Below the pieces are notes generated by a model that searched no databases, was not told where the DNA came from, and worked only from the letters and a program-made list of their open reading frames with translations. Below, in pieces: positions 36,225 to 45,501 of a DNA stretch of 64,000 nt. The position numbers and the translations under genes were made by a program. Within the stretch, counting starts at the first letter, position 1. Every line of letters starts with the position of its first letter. The stretch is from Solibacillus ferritrahens (GTDB lineage Bacteria > Bacillota > Bacilli > Bacillales_A > Planococcaceae): assembly GCF_037027585.1 (NCBI RefSeq), contig NZ_JAXCLE010000005.1, positions 124,001-188,000 of the forward strand, given 5' to 3'.

Positions 36225-36286
36225 AATATTCAGAATTTTACTAAAACATTATTATCTTGAAATGTATACTTTTTACTCTATATACT
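36225..36286 (+). promoter_or_regulatory. Promoter of the permease operon with a CodY-like box
   Basis: TTGAAA (36257-36262), 18-nt spacer, TATACT (36281-36286). Upstream, 36225-36239 matches 12 of 15 positions of the CodY box AATTTTCWGAAAATT. CodY control of peptide transporters is known in B. subtilis; here it is only a sequence match. Confidence 0.45.
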
Positions 36287-36349
36287 ATTATTTATACTAA
36301 TAATTTAGAATTTATAGAAGGAACTAAAAATTTGAAAGGGTGATTTATA

Positions 36350-37246
36350 TTGAGTACGGTACAAACAGAGAAAAATCCTTCTACAATGAAAAAAAGTAAT
36401 CCACGTTCGGAAGCTTTTAAAACGTTTATGAAGCGTTTACTTAAAAATAAGGCAGCTGTTGTTGGTGGAATAGTAATTCTTTTTATCATTTTAGTAGGGA
36501 TATTTGGACCATTTTTAGTTAAGACCGATCCAAATGCACAAAATATTTTAAACAAACTTCAGCCACCTTCAAAAGAACATTGGTTTGGTACAGATAACTT
36601 CGGCCGTGATATATTCTCGCGTATTGTTAATGGAACAAAGTTAACGTTAACAGTTGGGTTTTTATCGGTATTTATTGGAGGAATAATTGGGGTAGTATTA
36701 GGGATTGTATCAGGATATTATGGCGGTGCCATTGATACGATAACTATGCGTCTTATGGATATTCTGTTGGCGTTCCCTGGTATTTTACTAGCTTTAGCAA
36801 TCGTATCTGTATTAGGTGGTAGCTTAGTAAATGTTATTATTGCGGTAGGTATATTCTCCGTACCAGCGTTTGCACGTATTGTACGTGGTTCGACGCTACA
36901 AGTGAAAAAGCTCGAATATATTGATGCAGTAAGGGCACTTGGGGCATCGGATATAAGAATTATTTTTAAACATATTTTACCGAATATTATGTCACCAATT
37001 ATCGTTCAAGCAACTATGCGTATTGCAACGGCAATTTTAACAGCTTCGGGCTTGGCATTCCTAGGTTTAGGTGCGCAGCCGCCGGACCCGGAATGGGGAG
37101 CAATGTTAAGTGATGGCCGTACGTATATGCATAATGCAGGTCATATGGTATTAATTCCTGGAATGATGATTGTTGTCGTAGTATTGGCATTTAATATTTT
37201 CGGTGATGGATTACGTGATGCACTTGATCCAAAGATGAAACAATAG
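36350..37246 (+). CDS. Peptide ABC permease (DppC/OppC type)
   Basis: A 298-residue permease with an N-terminal soluble arm, then six hydrophobic helices. HWFGTDNFGRDIFSRI (about 82-97) is characteristic of the OppC/DppC group, and the coupling loop is EYIDAVRALGASDIRIIFKHILP (conserved G and P). Start TTG with AAAGGGTG upstream. It precedes the B-type permease, the reverse of the most common B-C order. No terminator separates it from the genes that follow. Confidence 0.88.
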   Translation: MSTVQTEKNPSTMKKSNPRSEAFKTFMKRLLKNKAAVVGGIVILFIILVGIFGPFLVKTDPNAQNILNKLQPPSKEHWFGTDNFGRDIFSRIVNGTKLTLTVGFLSVFIGGIIGVVLGIVSGYYGGAIDTITMRLMDILLAFPGILLALAIVSVLGGSLVNVIIAVGIFSVPAFARIVRGSTLQVKKLEYIDAVRALGASDIRIIFKHILPNIMSPIIVQATMRIATAILTASGLAFLGLGAQPPDPEWGAMLSDGRTYMHNAGHMVLIPGMMIVVVVLAFNIFGDGLRDALDPKMKQ

Positions 37247-37261
37247 GAGGTGGAACAGTAA

Positions 37262-38215
37262 ATGACTAAATATATTATCCGTCGTTTATTACAAACGATT
37301 CCCGTATTGTTAGGGGTTTCTATTTTAGTGTTTTCATTGATGTTCCTAATTCCTGGTGATCCTGCGCAAGTAATGGCAGGGGAAGGTGCATCTGAACAAA
37401 CGGTAGAAAATTTACGTGAAAAATTAGGGTTAAATGACCCTGCATATGTACAGTATGGTCGATTTTTAGGCAATGCGCTGCAAGGCGATTTAGGTAATTC
37501 AGTTCGTAGTGGTCGTCCTGTAATGGATGAAATACAGGCACGATTTTGGATTACGGTAGAAGTAGCTGTTTATGCAACAATTTTAGCGGTATTTATCGGT
37601 TTAATTGCAGGTATTATTTCTGCAGTACGTCATTATACATTAACTGACGTTTCAATTATGATTATTGCGTTATTTGGATTATCAATGCCGAATTTCTGGT
37701 TAGGGTTACTATTAATTCAATGGTTTGCATTAGGTAATCTACCATTTGGCTGGGATTTACCGGAAATTCTAAAAATGCGGCCATCTGGATGGGGTGACTC
37801 GTGGCGACAAATTATTCTACCGGTTATCACACTCGGTACAGGTGGTGCCGCAATCATTGCGCGTATGACTCGCTCATCGATGCTTGAAGTTATCGGACAA
37901 GACTATATCCGTACCGCTCGTGCAAAAGGGGTATCGGAACGTATCGTTATTTATCGTCATGCTCTTAAAAATGCACTTATTCCAGTAGTAACAGTTATTG
38001 GATTAGAGTTTGGTGGTTTCCTAGGGGGAGCAGTATTAACAGAAACAATTTTCGCTATTAATGGTATGGGCCGTTTAACAATAGATGCAATTAGGCAAAG
38101 GGACTTCCCAGTCGTTCAAGGGACTGTACTTGTAATTTCACTATTATTCGTAATTGTAAACCTACTTGTTGATATTTCTTACAAATTCTTGAATAAACGA
38201 ATTGACTTAAACTAA
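37262..38215 (+). CDS. Peptide ABC permease (DppB/OppB type)
   Basis: A 317-residue permease with six helices. The opening YIIRRLLQTIPVLLGVSILVF is the family's first helix. The coupling loop DYIRTARAKGVSERIVIYRHALKNALIP (conserved A-K-G and P) is intact. AGGAGGTGG lies upstream. It begins 15 nt after the C-type permease and 22 nt before the first ATPase gene. Confidence 0.9.
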   Translation: MTKYIIRRLLQTIPVLLGVSILVFSLMFLIPGDPAQVMAGEGASEQTVENLREKLGLNDPAYVQYGRFLGNALQGDLGNSVRSGRPVMDEIQARFWITVEVAVYATILAVFIGLIAGIISAVRHYTLTDVSIMIIALFGLSMPNFWLGLLLIQWFALGNLPFGWDLPEILKMRPSGWGDSWRQIILPVITLGTGGAAIIARMTRSSMLEVIGQDYIRTARAKGVSERIVIYRHALKNALIPVVTVIGLEFGGFLGGAVLTETIFAINGMGRLTIDAIRQRDFPVVQGTVLVISLLFVIVNLLVDISYKFLNKRIDLN

Positions 38216-38237
38216 TAAACGAAAAGAGGTGTGGCAA

Positions 38238-39275
38238 ATGAATGAAATGGAAAGTATTTTAGTCGTAAATAATCTACAAACATCATTCGGTACGGAAGCT
38301 GGAGAAGTTCGTGCAGTTGACGGTGTAAGCTTTACTGTTCCAAAAGGAAAGACTATTGGAATTGTAGGTGAATCTGGTTCGGGGAAAAGTATTACATCTC
38401 TTTCGATTTTACGTTTACTAGCATCAAACGGTAAAACTAAGGGCGGTGAAGTACTTTTCAAAGGAAAAGACTTGTTGAAGCTGTCTGAAAAAGCAATGCG
38501 TGAAATTCGCGGTAATCAGATCTCAATGATTTTCCAGGAGCCTATGACATCGTTAAATCCGGTTTATACAGTGGGACAGCAAATTAGTGAAACAATCAAA
38601 ATCCATAAAAAGCTAGGTAATAAAGAAGCGATGGCTCAGTCAGTGGAAATGTTAAAACTGGTTGGTATACCATCACCTGAAAAGCGCGTAAAACAATATC
38701 CACACGAACTATCGGGCGGGATGCGCCAGCGTGTAATGATTGCGATGGCATTAGCATGCGATCCTGAAATTCTAATTGCGGATGAGCCAACAACAGCGCT
38801 CGATGTGACAATTCAAGCGCAAATTTTAGAGCTAATTAAAGATTTACAAAATCGCTTAGGAATGTCTGTAATAATGATTACCCATGATTTAGGGGTAGTG
38901 GCTGAGACATGCGATTATGTAGCGGTAATGTACGCTGGGCAAGTAGTGGAATATTCAGATGTTCGCACACTATTTAAAAATCCTAAGCATCCATATACAT
39001 TAGGCTTACTAAATTCATTACCACGTCATGATGTGGACCAGGAAAAACTAATTCCGATAAAAGGAATGGTGCCGAGCCCACATGAAATGCCGGTCGGTTG
39101 TCGTTTTGCTCCTCGATGTCCAGTGGCGACAGAGCTTTGCCATAAAAAACAGCCGGATTTATTAAGTACCGGGGGAGACAATTCAGAGCAAATCCGTTGC
39201 TGGATGTACTCAGAAGAGTGGGATGGAGAATCGGAGGTGACGCTATATGGCGAAAAAAGAACTGTTAAAGGTTGA
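38238..39275 (+). CDS. Peptide ABC ATPase (DppD/OppD type)
   Basis: A 345-residue ATP-binding subunit. Walker A GESGSGKS near residues 41-48, Q-loop at FQEP, signature LSGGMRQR, Walker B LIADEPTT and switch His at ITHD. The C-terminal oligopeptide cassette with cysteines (RFAPRCPVATELC) that may hold an Fe-S cluster is present. AGAGGTG fits ATG 38238; a GTG at 38229 is in frame but too close to that site. It overlaps the next gene by 29 nt. Confidence 0.92.
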   Translation: MNEMESILVVNNLQTSFGTEAGEVRAVDGVSFTVPKGKTIGIVGESGSGKSITSLSILRLLASNGKTKGGEVLFKGKDLLKLSEKAMREIRGNQISMIFQEPMTSLNPVYTVGQQISETIKIHKKLGNKEAMAQSVEMLKLVGIPSPEKRVKQYPHELSGGMRQRVMIAMALACDPEILIADEPTTALDVTIQAQILELIKDLQNRLGMSVIMITHDLGVVAETCDYVAVMYAGQVVEYSDVRTLFKNPKHPYTLGLLNSLPRHDVDQEKLIPIKGMVPSPHEMPVGCRFAPRCPVATELCHKKQPDLLSTGGDNSEQIRCWMYSEEWDGESEVTLYGEKRTVKG

Positions 39276-40260
39276 GGGATTAAAGCAATACTTCCCAATT
39301 AAAGGTGGTTTTTTAGGCCGTACCGTCAACCACGTAAAGGCAGTAGATGATATTTCATTTACGATTTATGAAGGGGAAACTGTAAGTATTGTAGGGGAAT
39401 CTGGGTGTGGTAAATCTACAACAGGTCGAGCAATTTTACGTTTGGAAGAGCCAACAGATGGATCTGTTGTCTTCCAAGGGACAGATATTACAAAAATCCC
39501 TAAAGGTGAAATGCGTAAATTCCGTAAAGATTTACAAATCATTTTCCAAGATCCATACGCTTCAATTAATCCACGTCAAACTGTTGCAAGTGTACTAAGT
39601 GAAGCGATGCATATTCAGAATGTTTTACCACCGGACCAACGCCGTGCACGGATTGAACAACTTCTTGAAACGGTTGGATTGCGTCCATATCAAGCAGACC
39701 GCTATCCCCACGAATTCTCAGGTGGGCAACGTCAGCGTATCGGTATTGCCCGTGCATTATCCGTTGACCCAAAGCTTATTATTTGTGATGAAGCGGTATC
39801 TGCACTTGACGTTTCAATTCAAGCGCAAGTACTAAACTTATTAGAAGAGTTACAAGATGAATATGGATTAACATACTTATTCATCTCTCATGACTTAGGG
39901 GTAGTACGTCATATTTCTGACCGTATTATCGTAATGTATTTAGGGAAAATTGTTGAGATTGCAGATAAAAATAGTTTGTTTGAAAATCCTCAACATCCAT
40001 ATACGAAAGCACTTTTATCGGCAATCCCTGTACCAGATCCGGATGCAGTGAAGAGTCGAATCGTATTGAAAGGTGATGTACCGTCACCAATTGATCCGCC
40101 ACAAGGTTGCCGCTTCCATACGCGCTGTCCATTTGCGACAGATAAATGCCGTACGGAAGAGCCAGTTTTACGTACTTCAGACATCATGAAGGATACACAT
40201 GAAGCTGCGTGTCACTATATGGAAGAAATTTCAGCTGGAAAAATGACTCCAAACTATTAA
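39247..40260 (+). CDS. Peptide ABC ATPase (DppF/OppF type)
   Basis: A 337-residue second ATPase. GESGCGKS near residue 50, FQDP Q-loop, FSGGQRQR signature, ICDEAVSALD Walker B and SHDLG switch. It also has the C-terminal cysteine cluster RFHTRCPFATDKC. The start is ATG 39247 with GGAGGTGA six nt upstream; it overlaps the D-type ATPase. With the two permeases and the divergent lipoprotein it completes a five-part peptide importer. Confidence 0.92.
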   Translation: MAKKELLKVEGLKQYFPIKGGFLGRTVNHVKAVDDISFTIYEGETVSIVGESGCGKSTTGRAILRLEEPTDGSVVFQGTDITKIPKGEMRKFRKDLQIIFQDPYASINPRQTVASVLSEAMHIQNVLPPDQRRARIEQLLETVGLRPYQADRYPHEFSGGQRQRIGIARALSVDPKLIICDEAVSALDVSIQAQVLNLLEELQDEYGLTYLFISHDLGVVRHISDRIIVMYLGKIVEIADKNSLFENPQHPYTKALLSAIPVPDPDAVKSRIVLKGDVPSPIDPPQGCRFHTRCPFATDKCRTEEPVLRTSDIMKDTHEAACHYMEEISAGKMTPNY

Positions 40261-40264
40261 TAAT

Positions 40265-40309
40265 AAAAACCACACTGTACGAATATTCGTTCGTATAGTG
40301 TGGTTTTTT
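40265..40309 (+). terminator. Intrinsic terminator
   Basis: AAAACCACACT pairs with AGTGTGGTTTTTT, with an inner TACGAA/TTCGTA extension. It ends the peptide transporter operon. Confidence 0.9.
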
Positions 40310-40357
40310 CGATTTTAGTCATGTACACTTATAGTAATAAAATGGGGGGCGGTATTC

Positions 40358-41521
40358 ATGAAAATATTTCATACAGCAGATTGGCATTTAGGGAAGCTCG
40401 TACAAGGTGTGTCGATGACTGAAGATCAGCAATATGTACTCGAACAGTTCATCGAGGAAATAAGATTAGAAAAGCCGGATGTAGTCATTATAGCGGGGGA
40501 TTTATATGACCGTTCAGTACCACCTACTGATGCTATTCAGCTTTTGAATAAAACTTTTAAACAAATATTAATCGAAGAAAAAACACCGATTGTCGCAATT
40601 GCTGGAAATCATGATAGCGCTACACGTTTAAACTTTGGCAGTGATTTAATGAAGGCAAGTGGCTTGCACATCGTTGGTCATCTAGAAAGTTACTTTAAAC
40701 CGGTTATTATGAATGATGAATACGGGGAAGTACATTTTTATTTAGTTCCGTTTGCAGAGCCTTCCATTGTAAGAAATGTTTTTGGAGATGAATCGATTAC
40801 GACCCATGAAGGGGCAATGGCACGCATTATTGAAGAAATTGAGCTAACACTTGATCCGGAAAAGCGCAATATTATTGTAGGACATGCCTTTATTACAAAA
40901 GACGGGATGCCAGAACAAAATACAAGTGATTCTGAACGGAAATTGACAATAGGCGGTACAGAGTGCATCAACTCGGCATTGTTTGAACCATTTTGCTATA
41001 CGGCACTGGGGCATCTTCACCAGGCGCATTTTGTGGCAAATGAAAAAATACAGTATGCAGGCTCACCACTTAAATATTCCGAATCAGAAGTTAATCATAA
41101 AAAGGGCTTTTTAATAGTTGATTTAAAAGAAGATGGATCAGTAGCTGTTGAAAAAAAGTTACTGACGCCGATCCGAGATATGCGAATTGTTTCAGGACTG
41201 CTTGATGATATTTTACAGCATGAAAAAAACGATGACTACGTATTCGTAAAGTTGCAGGATGAAAATTATGTTAAAGGTGCCGCTGAGCTCGTACGTACTG
41301 TATATCAGAATGCTTTACACATCGAAAGAACCGTTGTATATGAAAGGCTAGAGCAGCAAGCGAATACAATGAATCGCGTACAAATGGATGATACGGAATT
41401 GTTTGAGCTGTTTTATACAGAAATGACAGGTAAGCCTTTAAGTGAGGAAACGAAAGCAATTTATACTGACATTCTTCAGCAGCTTATCGACAATGAACGT
41501 GAATTTCAGGAGGTGCTGTAA
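40358..41521 (+). CDS. sbcD: Exonuclease subunit SbcD
   Basis: A 387-residue Mre11-family nuclease. The five phosphoesterase motifs are DWHLG (Asp8, His10), GDLYDRS (about 46-52), GNHDS (near 86-90), VGHAF and GHLHQAH. It forms the SbcCD complex that cleaves hairpins and protein-blocked DNA ends. GGGGGGCGG lies before the ATG. The sbcC start follows 2 nt after its stop, so expression is coupled. Confidence 0.94.
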   Translation: MKIFHTADWHLGKLVQGVSMTEDQQYVLEQFIEEIRLEKPDVVIIAGDLYDRSVPPTDAIQLLNKTFKQILIEEKTPIVAIAGNHDSATRLNFGSDLMKASGLHIVGHLESYFKPVIMNDEYGEVHFYLVPFAEPSIVRNVFGDESITTHEGAMARIIEEIELTLDPEKRNIIVGHAFITKDGMPEQNTSDSERKLTIGGTECINSALFEPFCYTALGHLHQAHFVANEKIQYAGSPLKYSESEVNHKKGFLIVDLKEDGSVAVEKKLLTPIRDMRIVSGLLDDILQHEKNDDYVFVKLQDENYVKGAAELVRTVYQNALHIERTVVYERLEQQANTMNRVQMDDTELFELFYTEMTGKPLSEETKAIYTDILQQLIDNEREFQEVL

Positions 41522-41523
41522 CG

Positions 41524-44500
41524 ATGAAGCCTATAAAATTATCGATGACAGCTTTTGGACCATATCAAACAAAAGAAGTAATCGATTTCACTAAACTTCA
41601 TGAGCATGGAATATTTGTTGTTTCAGGGGCTACTGGTGCGGGCAAAACAACCATTTTTGATGCGATATCATTTGCTCTTTATGATTCAGGCAGTGGGGAA
41701 GACCGTGAGAAGTCACTGTTTTTACGCAGTGATTTTGCTGACGAAACAATTGATACAGAAGTGGAGCTTGAATTTGAAGTGCGCGGTCGTCTATATCGTA
41801 TTTGGCGGAAATTCGGACAGGACGGATCGAGTGCAAAACGTGAATTTTATGAGATTACAGGTGGTATTGAAGTACCAGCTGTAGAAAAATTTCAGGTAAA
41901 GCTTATTCAGGCAAAAGTCGAAGAGTTGATTGGCCTAACCTATTCTCAATTCAATCAGATTGTTATGCTTCCACAAGGAGAATTCCAAAAACTTTTGACA
42001 TCCGAATCAAAGCATAAAGAAGAAATCTTCCGTAAAATCTTTAAAACTGAACGATTTACAAAAATGGTCGAGCTTTTGCGGGAAAAAAAGAAGTCTGCAG
42101 AAAAGCTATATGATCAATCTATAATGCAGCAAGACCATACGATCCATGAAATTATCTCGCGCCTACCAAATAGAGATTCAGAGCTATTTTCGGAGATAAA
42201 CCAAGATGTAATTAATCTATATCAAGTAAAGCAAGCTTTATTAAACGAACAGCAATATTATGAAGAACATTGCAAAACATTAAAGGGGCAATATGAGAAA
42301 TCCAAATTACAATTACAGCAATTAAATGAAACATTCAGTGAGCAAAAGCTGCTAAATGAACGAATTGAAAAATATTTATTAAGAAAAACTCGGCTTGCAG
42401 AACTCCTTCAACAAGAACAAACAATGCAATCCGAGAAACAGCGTCTCGAACTTGCCAAAAAAGCGAATCAAATTGAACCTTTGGAGCGCGAGCATGAGAA
42501 AGTGAAGCTTCAATTTGAAAGAGCGGAAATCGCATTACAACATGCAAAAAAGGATTTTGAAAAAGCAAAGTCGCAACTTCAAAATGCAATGAAATTTTAT
42601 GACGAACAAAAACAGCATGAACCATTACTCGATGAGTATTCAAAATCTATTTCACAGTTAGAGCAGCTTTTACCGATTTATCAATCGATAGATGAACAGC
42701 GAAAGTCCGTTTTGAAAATAGAGGAAAATCAAAATAATGCAAAACAACTATTTGAAAAACTTCAAAAAGAGGATATTACATTAAAGGAACAGCAACAGAA
42801 GCAGCGGATAATTATAAATGAACTGGAAGAAAAAGTAGCTACGTACCAGGAGACATTTGAAGCTCATGCAATGTTGACCAAGAAAATTGAGCTAGCAAGG
42901 GAGATTTTAAAGCTCCAATCTAGCGAGGTAGCATTAACAAAAACACTGGCAGAAAAGCAGCAAATTGCAAATCTTGCTCAGGAAAGATTACAGAAGCTGG
43001 AACAACAGATTCGCAGTAATCATGCAGCATTTCTCGCTACTTCCCTTCATCACGGGGAGGCGTGTCCTGTATGCGGAAGCACAGAACATCCAGCCATCCA
43101 TAGCAGTGAAGCATTGGAAGTTGACGATAATGAATTGACCGCACTACGCCGTGAAAGTGACAGTGCTATGCAGAACTTTTACCAAGTAAGCTCGAAATTA
43201 GAAGTAGAGCAAGCGGCATTGAACGAGAAGCAGCAGGTACTTCAGCAACTTGGCATTGAACCTTCATCGCTTCACGAATACGAACAGCAACTATCTGTAT
43301 TGACGAACCAATTATCGATGCAAAAACAGCAACAAGCACAACTATTAATGGAAAAGAAAAATTTGGAACAGATTTTGCAAAGTAAAGAAATGCTCCAAGG
43401 GCGAATTGAAAAAGGGCAGCAGTATGTATCGGAAATTGATAAACAATATGCACAAGAAAAGGGTAAGCTTGAGCAAAGTGAAAAGTCTTTACTACCGCAG
43501 TTTTCAACCGTCCAACAAGTTACGGAAGCGTTGACAAGCCTGCAGCAGAAATATCGTCATTTAAAAGAAGCGATACAAAAGGCATTGGAAGCATTGCAAA
43601 ATATTCAATTGGAAGAAAAGACATGTGAAGTGAATTATGAGCATGCTACAAAGAATTTAACTGAGAAACAACAGGAAAGTAAAATAGCGCAATCTGCATT
43701 TGAGTCTGCACTCTTACAAGAAGGCTTCCATATAGAAGCATATAAACAAGCGCTACTATCTCAGCAGGTTCAACAACAAATACAGGAAACATTAGAGAGC
43801 TATAAGCAAAATGTCCATACTTTAACAGTGCAAATTGCAGAAGAACAACAAATGTTAGAGGGAAAAGAATTGGTGGATTTGAAGGCTATTGAGCAACAGA
43901 TTTCGCTGCTTAATGAGCAAATAGAAGCCCAATATTCAGAAGTGAAATTAGTCCATTCTTACGCATTACAGTGTGGGGAAACTTTAGAAAAGCTTGAAAA
44001 ATCAGCTCGACAAATAGAAGATTATAAAGAAAAATTAATGCAAGTCGAACATGTATATGATTTAATTCGTGGACAGAATGAAGCGAAAATTTCTTTTGAA
44101 CGATTTGCGCAAATAGGCTATTTAGAAAAAGTAACACAAGCTGCAAATGAAAGACTACGTGTTTTATCAAATGGTCAGTATTTTTTAAAGTCAACGGGTC
44201 GTAAAGAAGGAAATGCACAAAGCGGGTTAAGTATTGATGTATATGATAGCAACACTGGGCAAACACGCGATGTTAAAACATTATCCGGAGGTGAAAAATT
44301 CAATGCTTCGCTTTCACTAGCTTTAGGAATGGCGGATGTTATTCAAAGTGTTCAGGGCAGTGTGCATATTGATACTATGTTCATCGATGAAGGCTTCGGT
44401 ACGTTGGATGAAGAAGCATTACGACGCGCTATCGATATTTTAATTGACCTACAGCAAACGGGTCGCTTAATCGGTGTCATTTCACATGTCGCGGAACTTA

Positions 44501-44577
44501 AAGCAGCGATGCCGGCCATTTTACAAGTACAAAAGCTAAAAGAAGGCTATAGTAAAACAGAAATTATTATTAAATAA
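41524..44577 (+). CDS. sbcC: Exonuclease subunit SbcC (Rad50-like)
   Basis: A 1017-residue SMC-like ATPase. Walker A GATGAGKTT is near residues 35-43. Two long Gln- and Glu-rich coiled coils flank a zinc hook CPVCG near 514. The C-terminal half supplies signature LSGGEKF, Walker B TMFIDEGFG and the D-loop. Length and layout are those of a complete SbcC. Together with SbcD it acts on palindromic or stalled DNA ends. The high Gln content of the coils is normal for this family. Confidence 0.94.
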   Translation: MKPIKLSMTAFGPYQTKEVIDFTKLHEHGIFVVSGATGAGKTTIFDAISFALYDSGSGEDREKSLFLRSDFADETIDTEVELEFEVRGRLYRIWRKFGQDGSSAKREFYEITGGIEVPAVEKFQVKLIQAKVEELIGLTYSQFNQIVMLPQGEFQKLLTSESKHKEEIFRKIFKTERFTKMVELLREKKKSAEKLYDQSIMQQDHTIHEIISRLPNRDSELFSEINQDVINLYQVKQALLNEQQYYEEHCKTLKGQYEKSKLQLQQLNETFSEQKLLNERIEKYLLRKTRLAELLQQEQTMQSEKQRLELAKKANQIEPLEREHEKVKLQFERAEIALQHAKKDFEKAKSQLQNAMKFYDEQKQHEPLLDEYSKSISQLEQLLPIYQSIDEQRKSVLKIEENQNNAKQLFEKLQKEDITLKEQQQKQRIIINELEEKVATYQETFEAHAMLTKKIELAREILKLQSSEVALTKTLAEKQQIANLAQERLQKLEQQIRSNHAAFLATSLHHGEACPVCGSTEHPAIHSSEALEVDDNELTALRRESDSAMQNFYQVSSKLEVEQAALNEKQQVLQQLGIEPSSLHEYEQQLSVLTNQLSMQKQQQAQLLMEKKNLEQILQSKEMLQGRIEKGQQYVSEIDKQYAQEKGKLEQSEKSLLPQFSTVQQVTEALTSLQQKYRHLKEAIQKALEALQNIQLEEKTCEVNYEHATKNLTEKQQESKIAQSAFESALLQEGFHIEAYKQALLSQQVQQQIQETLESYKQNVHTLTVQIAEEQQMLEGKELVDLKAIEQQISLLNEQIEAQYSEVKLVHSYALQCGETLEKLEKSARQIEDYKEKLMQVEHVYDLIRGQNEAKISFERFAQIGYLEKVTQAANERLRVLSNGQYFLKSTGRKEGNAQSGLSIDVYDSNTGQTRDVKTLSGGEKFNASLSLALGMADVIQSVQGSVHIDTMFIDEGFGTLDEEALRRAIDILIDLQQTGRLIGVISHVAELKAAMPAILQVQKLKEGYSKTEIIIK

Positions 44578-44587
44578 ATGATTGTAC

Positions 44588-44632
44588 AAAAAAACACATT
44601 TCACACGAAAGACTGAGTGAAATGTGTTTTTG
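44588..44632. terminator. Bidirectional intrinsic terminator
   Basis: AAAACACATTTCAC pairs with GTGAAATGTGTTTT over 14 bp; it ends sbcDC on the plus strand and may end the small minus-strand gene at 44635. Confidence 0.88.
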
Positions 44633-44634
44633 TG

Positions 44635-44766
44635 TTAACGCTTTGTAGCTCGTCGTGTAGTTGTTGCACGTTGCGGAGTAGATTTTTTATCCATCATTTT
44701 TTTTATGATGGGATAAAGTATTGGACCGAATTTAATTGCTGTTTTAACAAGTTTGTTTAGTTTCAT
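44635..44766 (-). CDS. Small basic protein, 43 residues
   Basis: A 43-residue frame with an ATG at 44766 and AAGGAGTG six to seven nt upstream. The first half forms one amphipathic or hydrophobic helix (KLVKTAIKFGPILYPII), and the second half is strongly basic (TTRRATKR at the end) and could bind nucleic acid or a membrane surface. The stop lies next to the sbcC terminator. There is no named family that I recognise. The ribosome-binding site and the composition favour a real gene. Confidence 0.6.
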   Translation of the reverse strand: MKLNKLVKTAIKFGPILYPIIKKMMDKKSTPQRATTTRRATKR

Positions 44767-44835
44767 ACGTATACACTCCTTAACGAATATCATTTCGTAT
44801 AAGAAATATACCCAATTAAGGAGCTTTCATAAACA

Positions 44836-45162
44836 TTAACGTAAAACTTTAATAGCTTTCACTAAATTCCAAATTCCCGTAATTGAAAAGATAATCAGTA
44901 AAGCAACAAGGGCAATAAAATGCGAACTTACAAAGAAATCCTGTATCGCCAAAGTTTCATGAGTCAAAAATAGCGAAATAAAAAAGTAAATAATATACAA
45001 AACACCAAAAGCAATCGGAATAAGTTGGGTAATAAAAGCCTTTTTCGAGTGCTCCCTTACAAAATCATCTTTTGAAACAACATATATAATGAACGGCAAG
45101 ATAGAGGGTGCAAAGTAAAAGCTTAAATAGCTTAATGCACTTAATCCTTTTGATTGATCCAT
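44836..45162 (-). CDS. DUF4870 membrane protein
   Basis: A 108-residue protein with three hydrophobic segments (about 10-28, 48-70 and 80-103) and the DUF4870-type YLSFYFAPSILPFIIY and REHSKKAF blocks. The frame starts at GTG 45171, but AAGGAG fits ATG 45162. Function unknown; the family is of small multi-pass proteins of the cell membrane. It is followed by the small basic gene on the same strand with a 70-nt spacer. Confidence 0.78.
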   Translation of the reverse strand: MDQSKGLSALSYLSFYFAPSILPFIIYVVSKDDFVREHSKKAFITQLIPIAFGVLYIIYFFISLFLTHETLAIQDFFVSSHFIALVALLIIFSITGIWNLVKAIKVLR

Positions 45163-45223
45163 TTCATTCACTCCTTTGTATGTATACGAACGGTCTAGAA
45201 TTTAGTTACAAAAAAATCGTCTG

Positions 45224-45252
45224 TTGAAAGTTGGAAAAATATTCGATACAAT
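45224..45252 (+). promoter_or_regulatory. Sigma-A promoter for thiT
   Basis: TTGAAA (45224-45229), 17-nt spacer, TACAAT (45247-45252). Transcription would begin about 25 nt before the TPP aptamer. Confidence 0.7.
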
Positions 45253-45283
45253 TAATTTGTTCAAACAATATTTATTTAGATGT

Positions 45284-45376
45284 ACCACAAGGGGAGCCGA
45301 GTAAGTCGGCTGAGATTGTGCACGTAATTGCACTGACTCTTTGAACCTGTAAGTTAGCACTTGCGTAGGGATGTGG
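45284..45376 (+). promoter_or_regulatory. TPP riboswitch (THI element)
   Basis: The thi-box is recognisable: GGGGAGCC then CTGAGA (45309-45315 region), the variable TGCAC arm, CTTTGAACCTG (about 45339-45349) and the late AGGGATGTGG segment. It senses thiamine pyrophosphate and lies between the promoter and thiT. TTTGAAC (45340-45346) and CTGACT (45333-45338) can pair with GTTCAAA (45390-45396) and AGTCAG (45401-45406), making an antiterminator that competes with both aptamer and terminator. Confidence 0.93.
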
Positions 45377-45393
45377 ATAGAAACCGACTGTTC

Positions 45394-45432
45394 AAACGAT
45401 AGTCAGGCTTTTGTCCTGATTATCGTTTTTTT
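45394..45432 (+). terminator. Riboswitch-controlled terminator
   Basis: AACGATAGTCAGG pairs with CCTGATTATCGTT and is followed by eight Ts. Formed when TPP is bound, blocking thiT transcription. Confidence 0.9.
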
Positions 45433-45501
45433 TATTTTTGCAGATGGATTTCTATTCCTTCTTCACTTCTGTTACATCGGAAAAAGGAAAGGAGCATTGT
45501 T

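Noticed and set aside
41524..44577. Possible repeat or low-complexity element in sbcC
   Set aside because: Gln- and Glu-rich coiled coils are normal for this family; no DNA-level repeat is seen.
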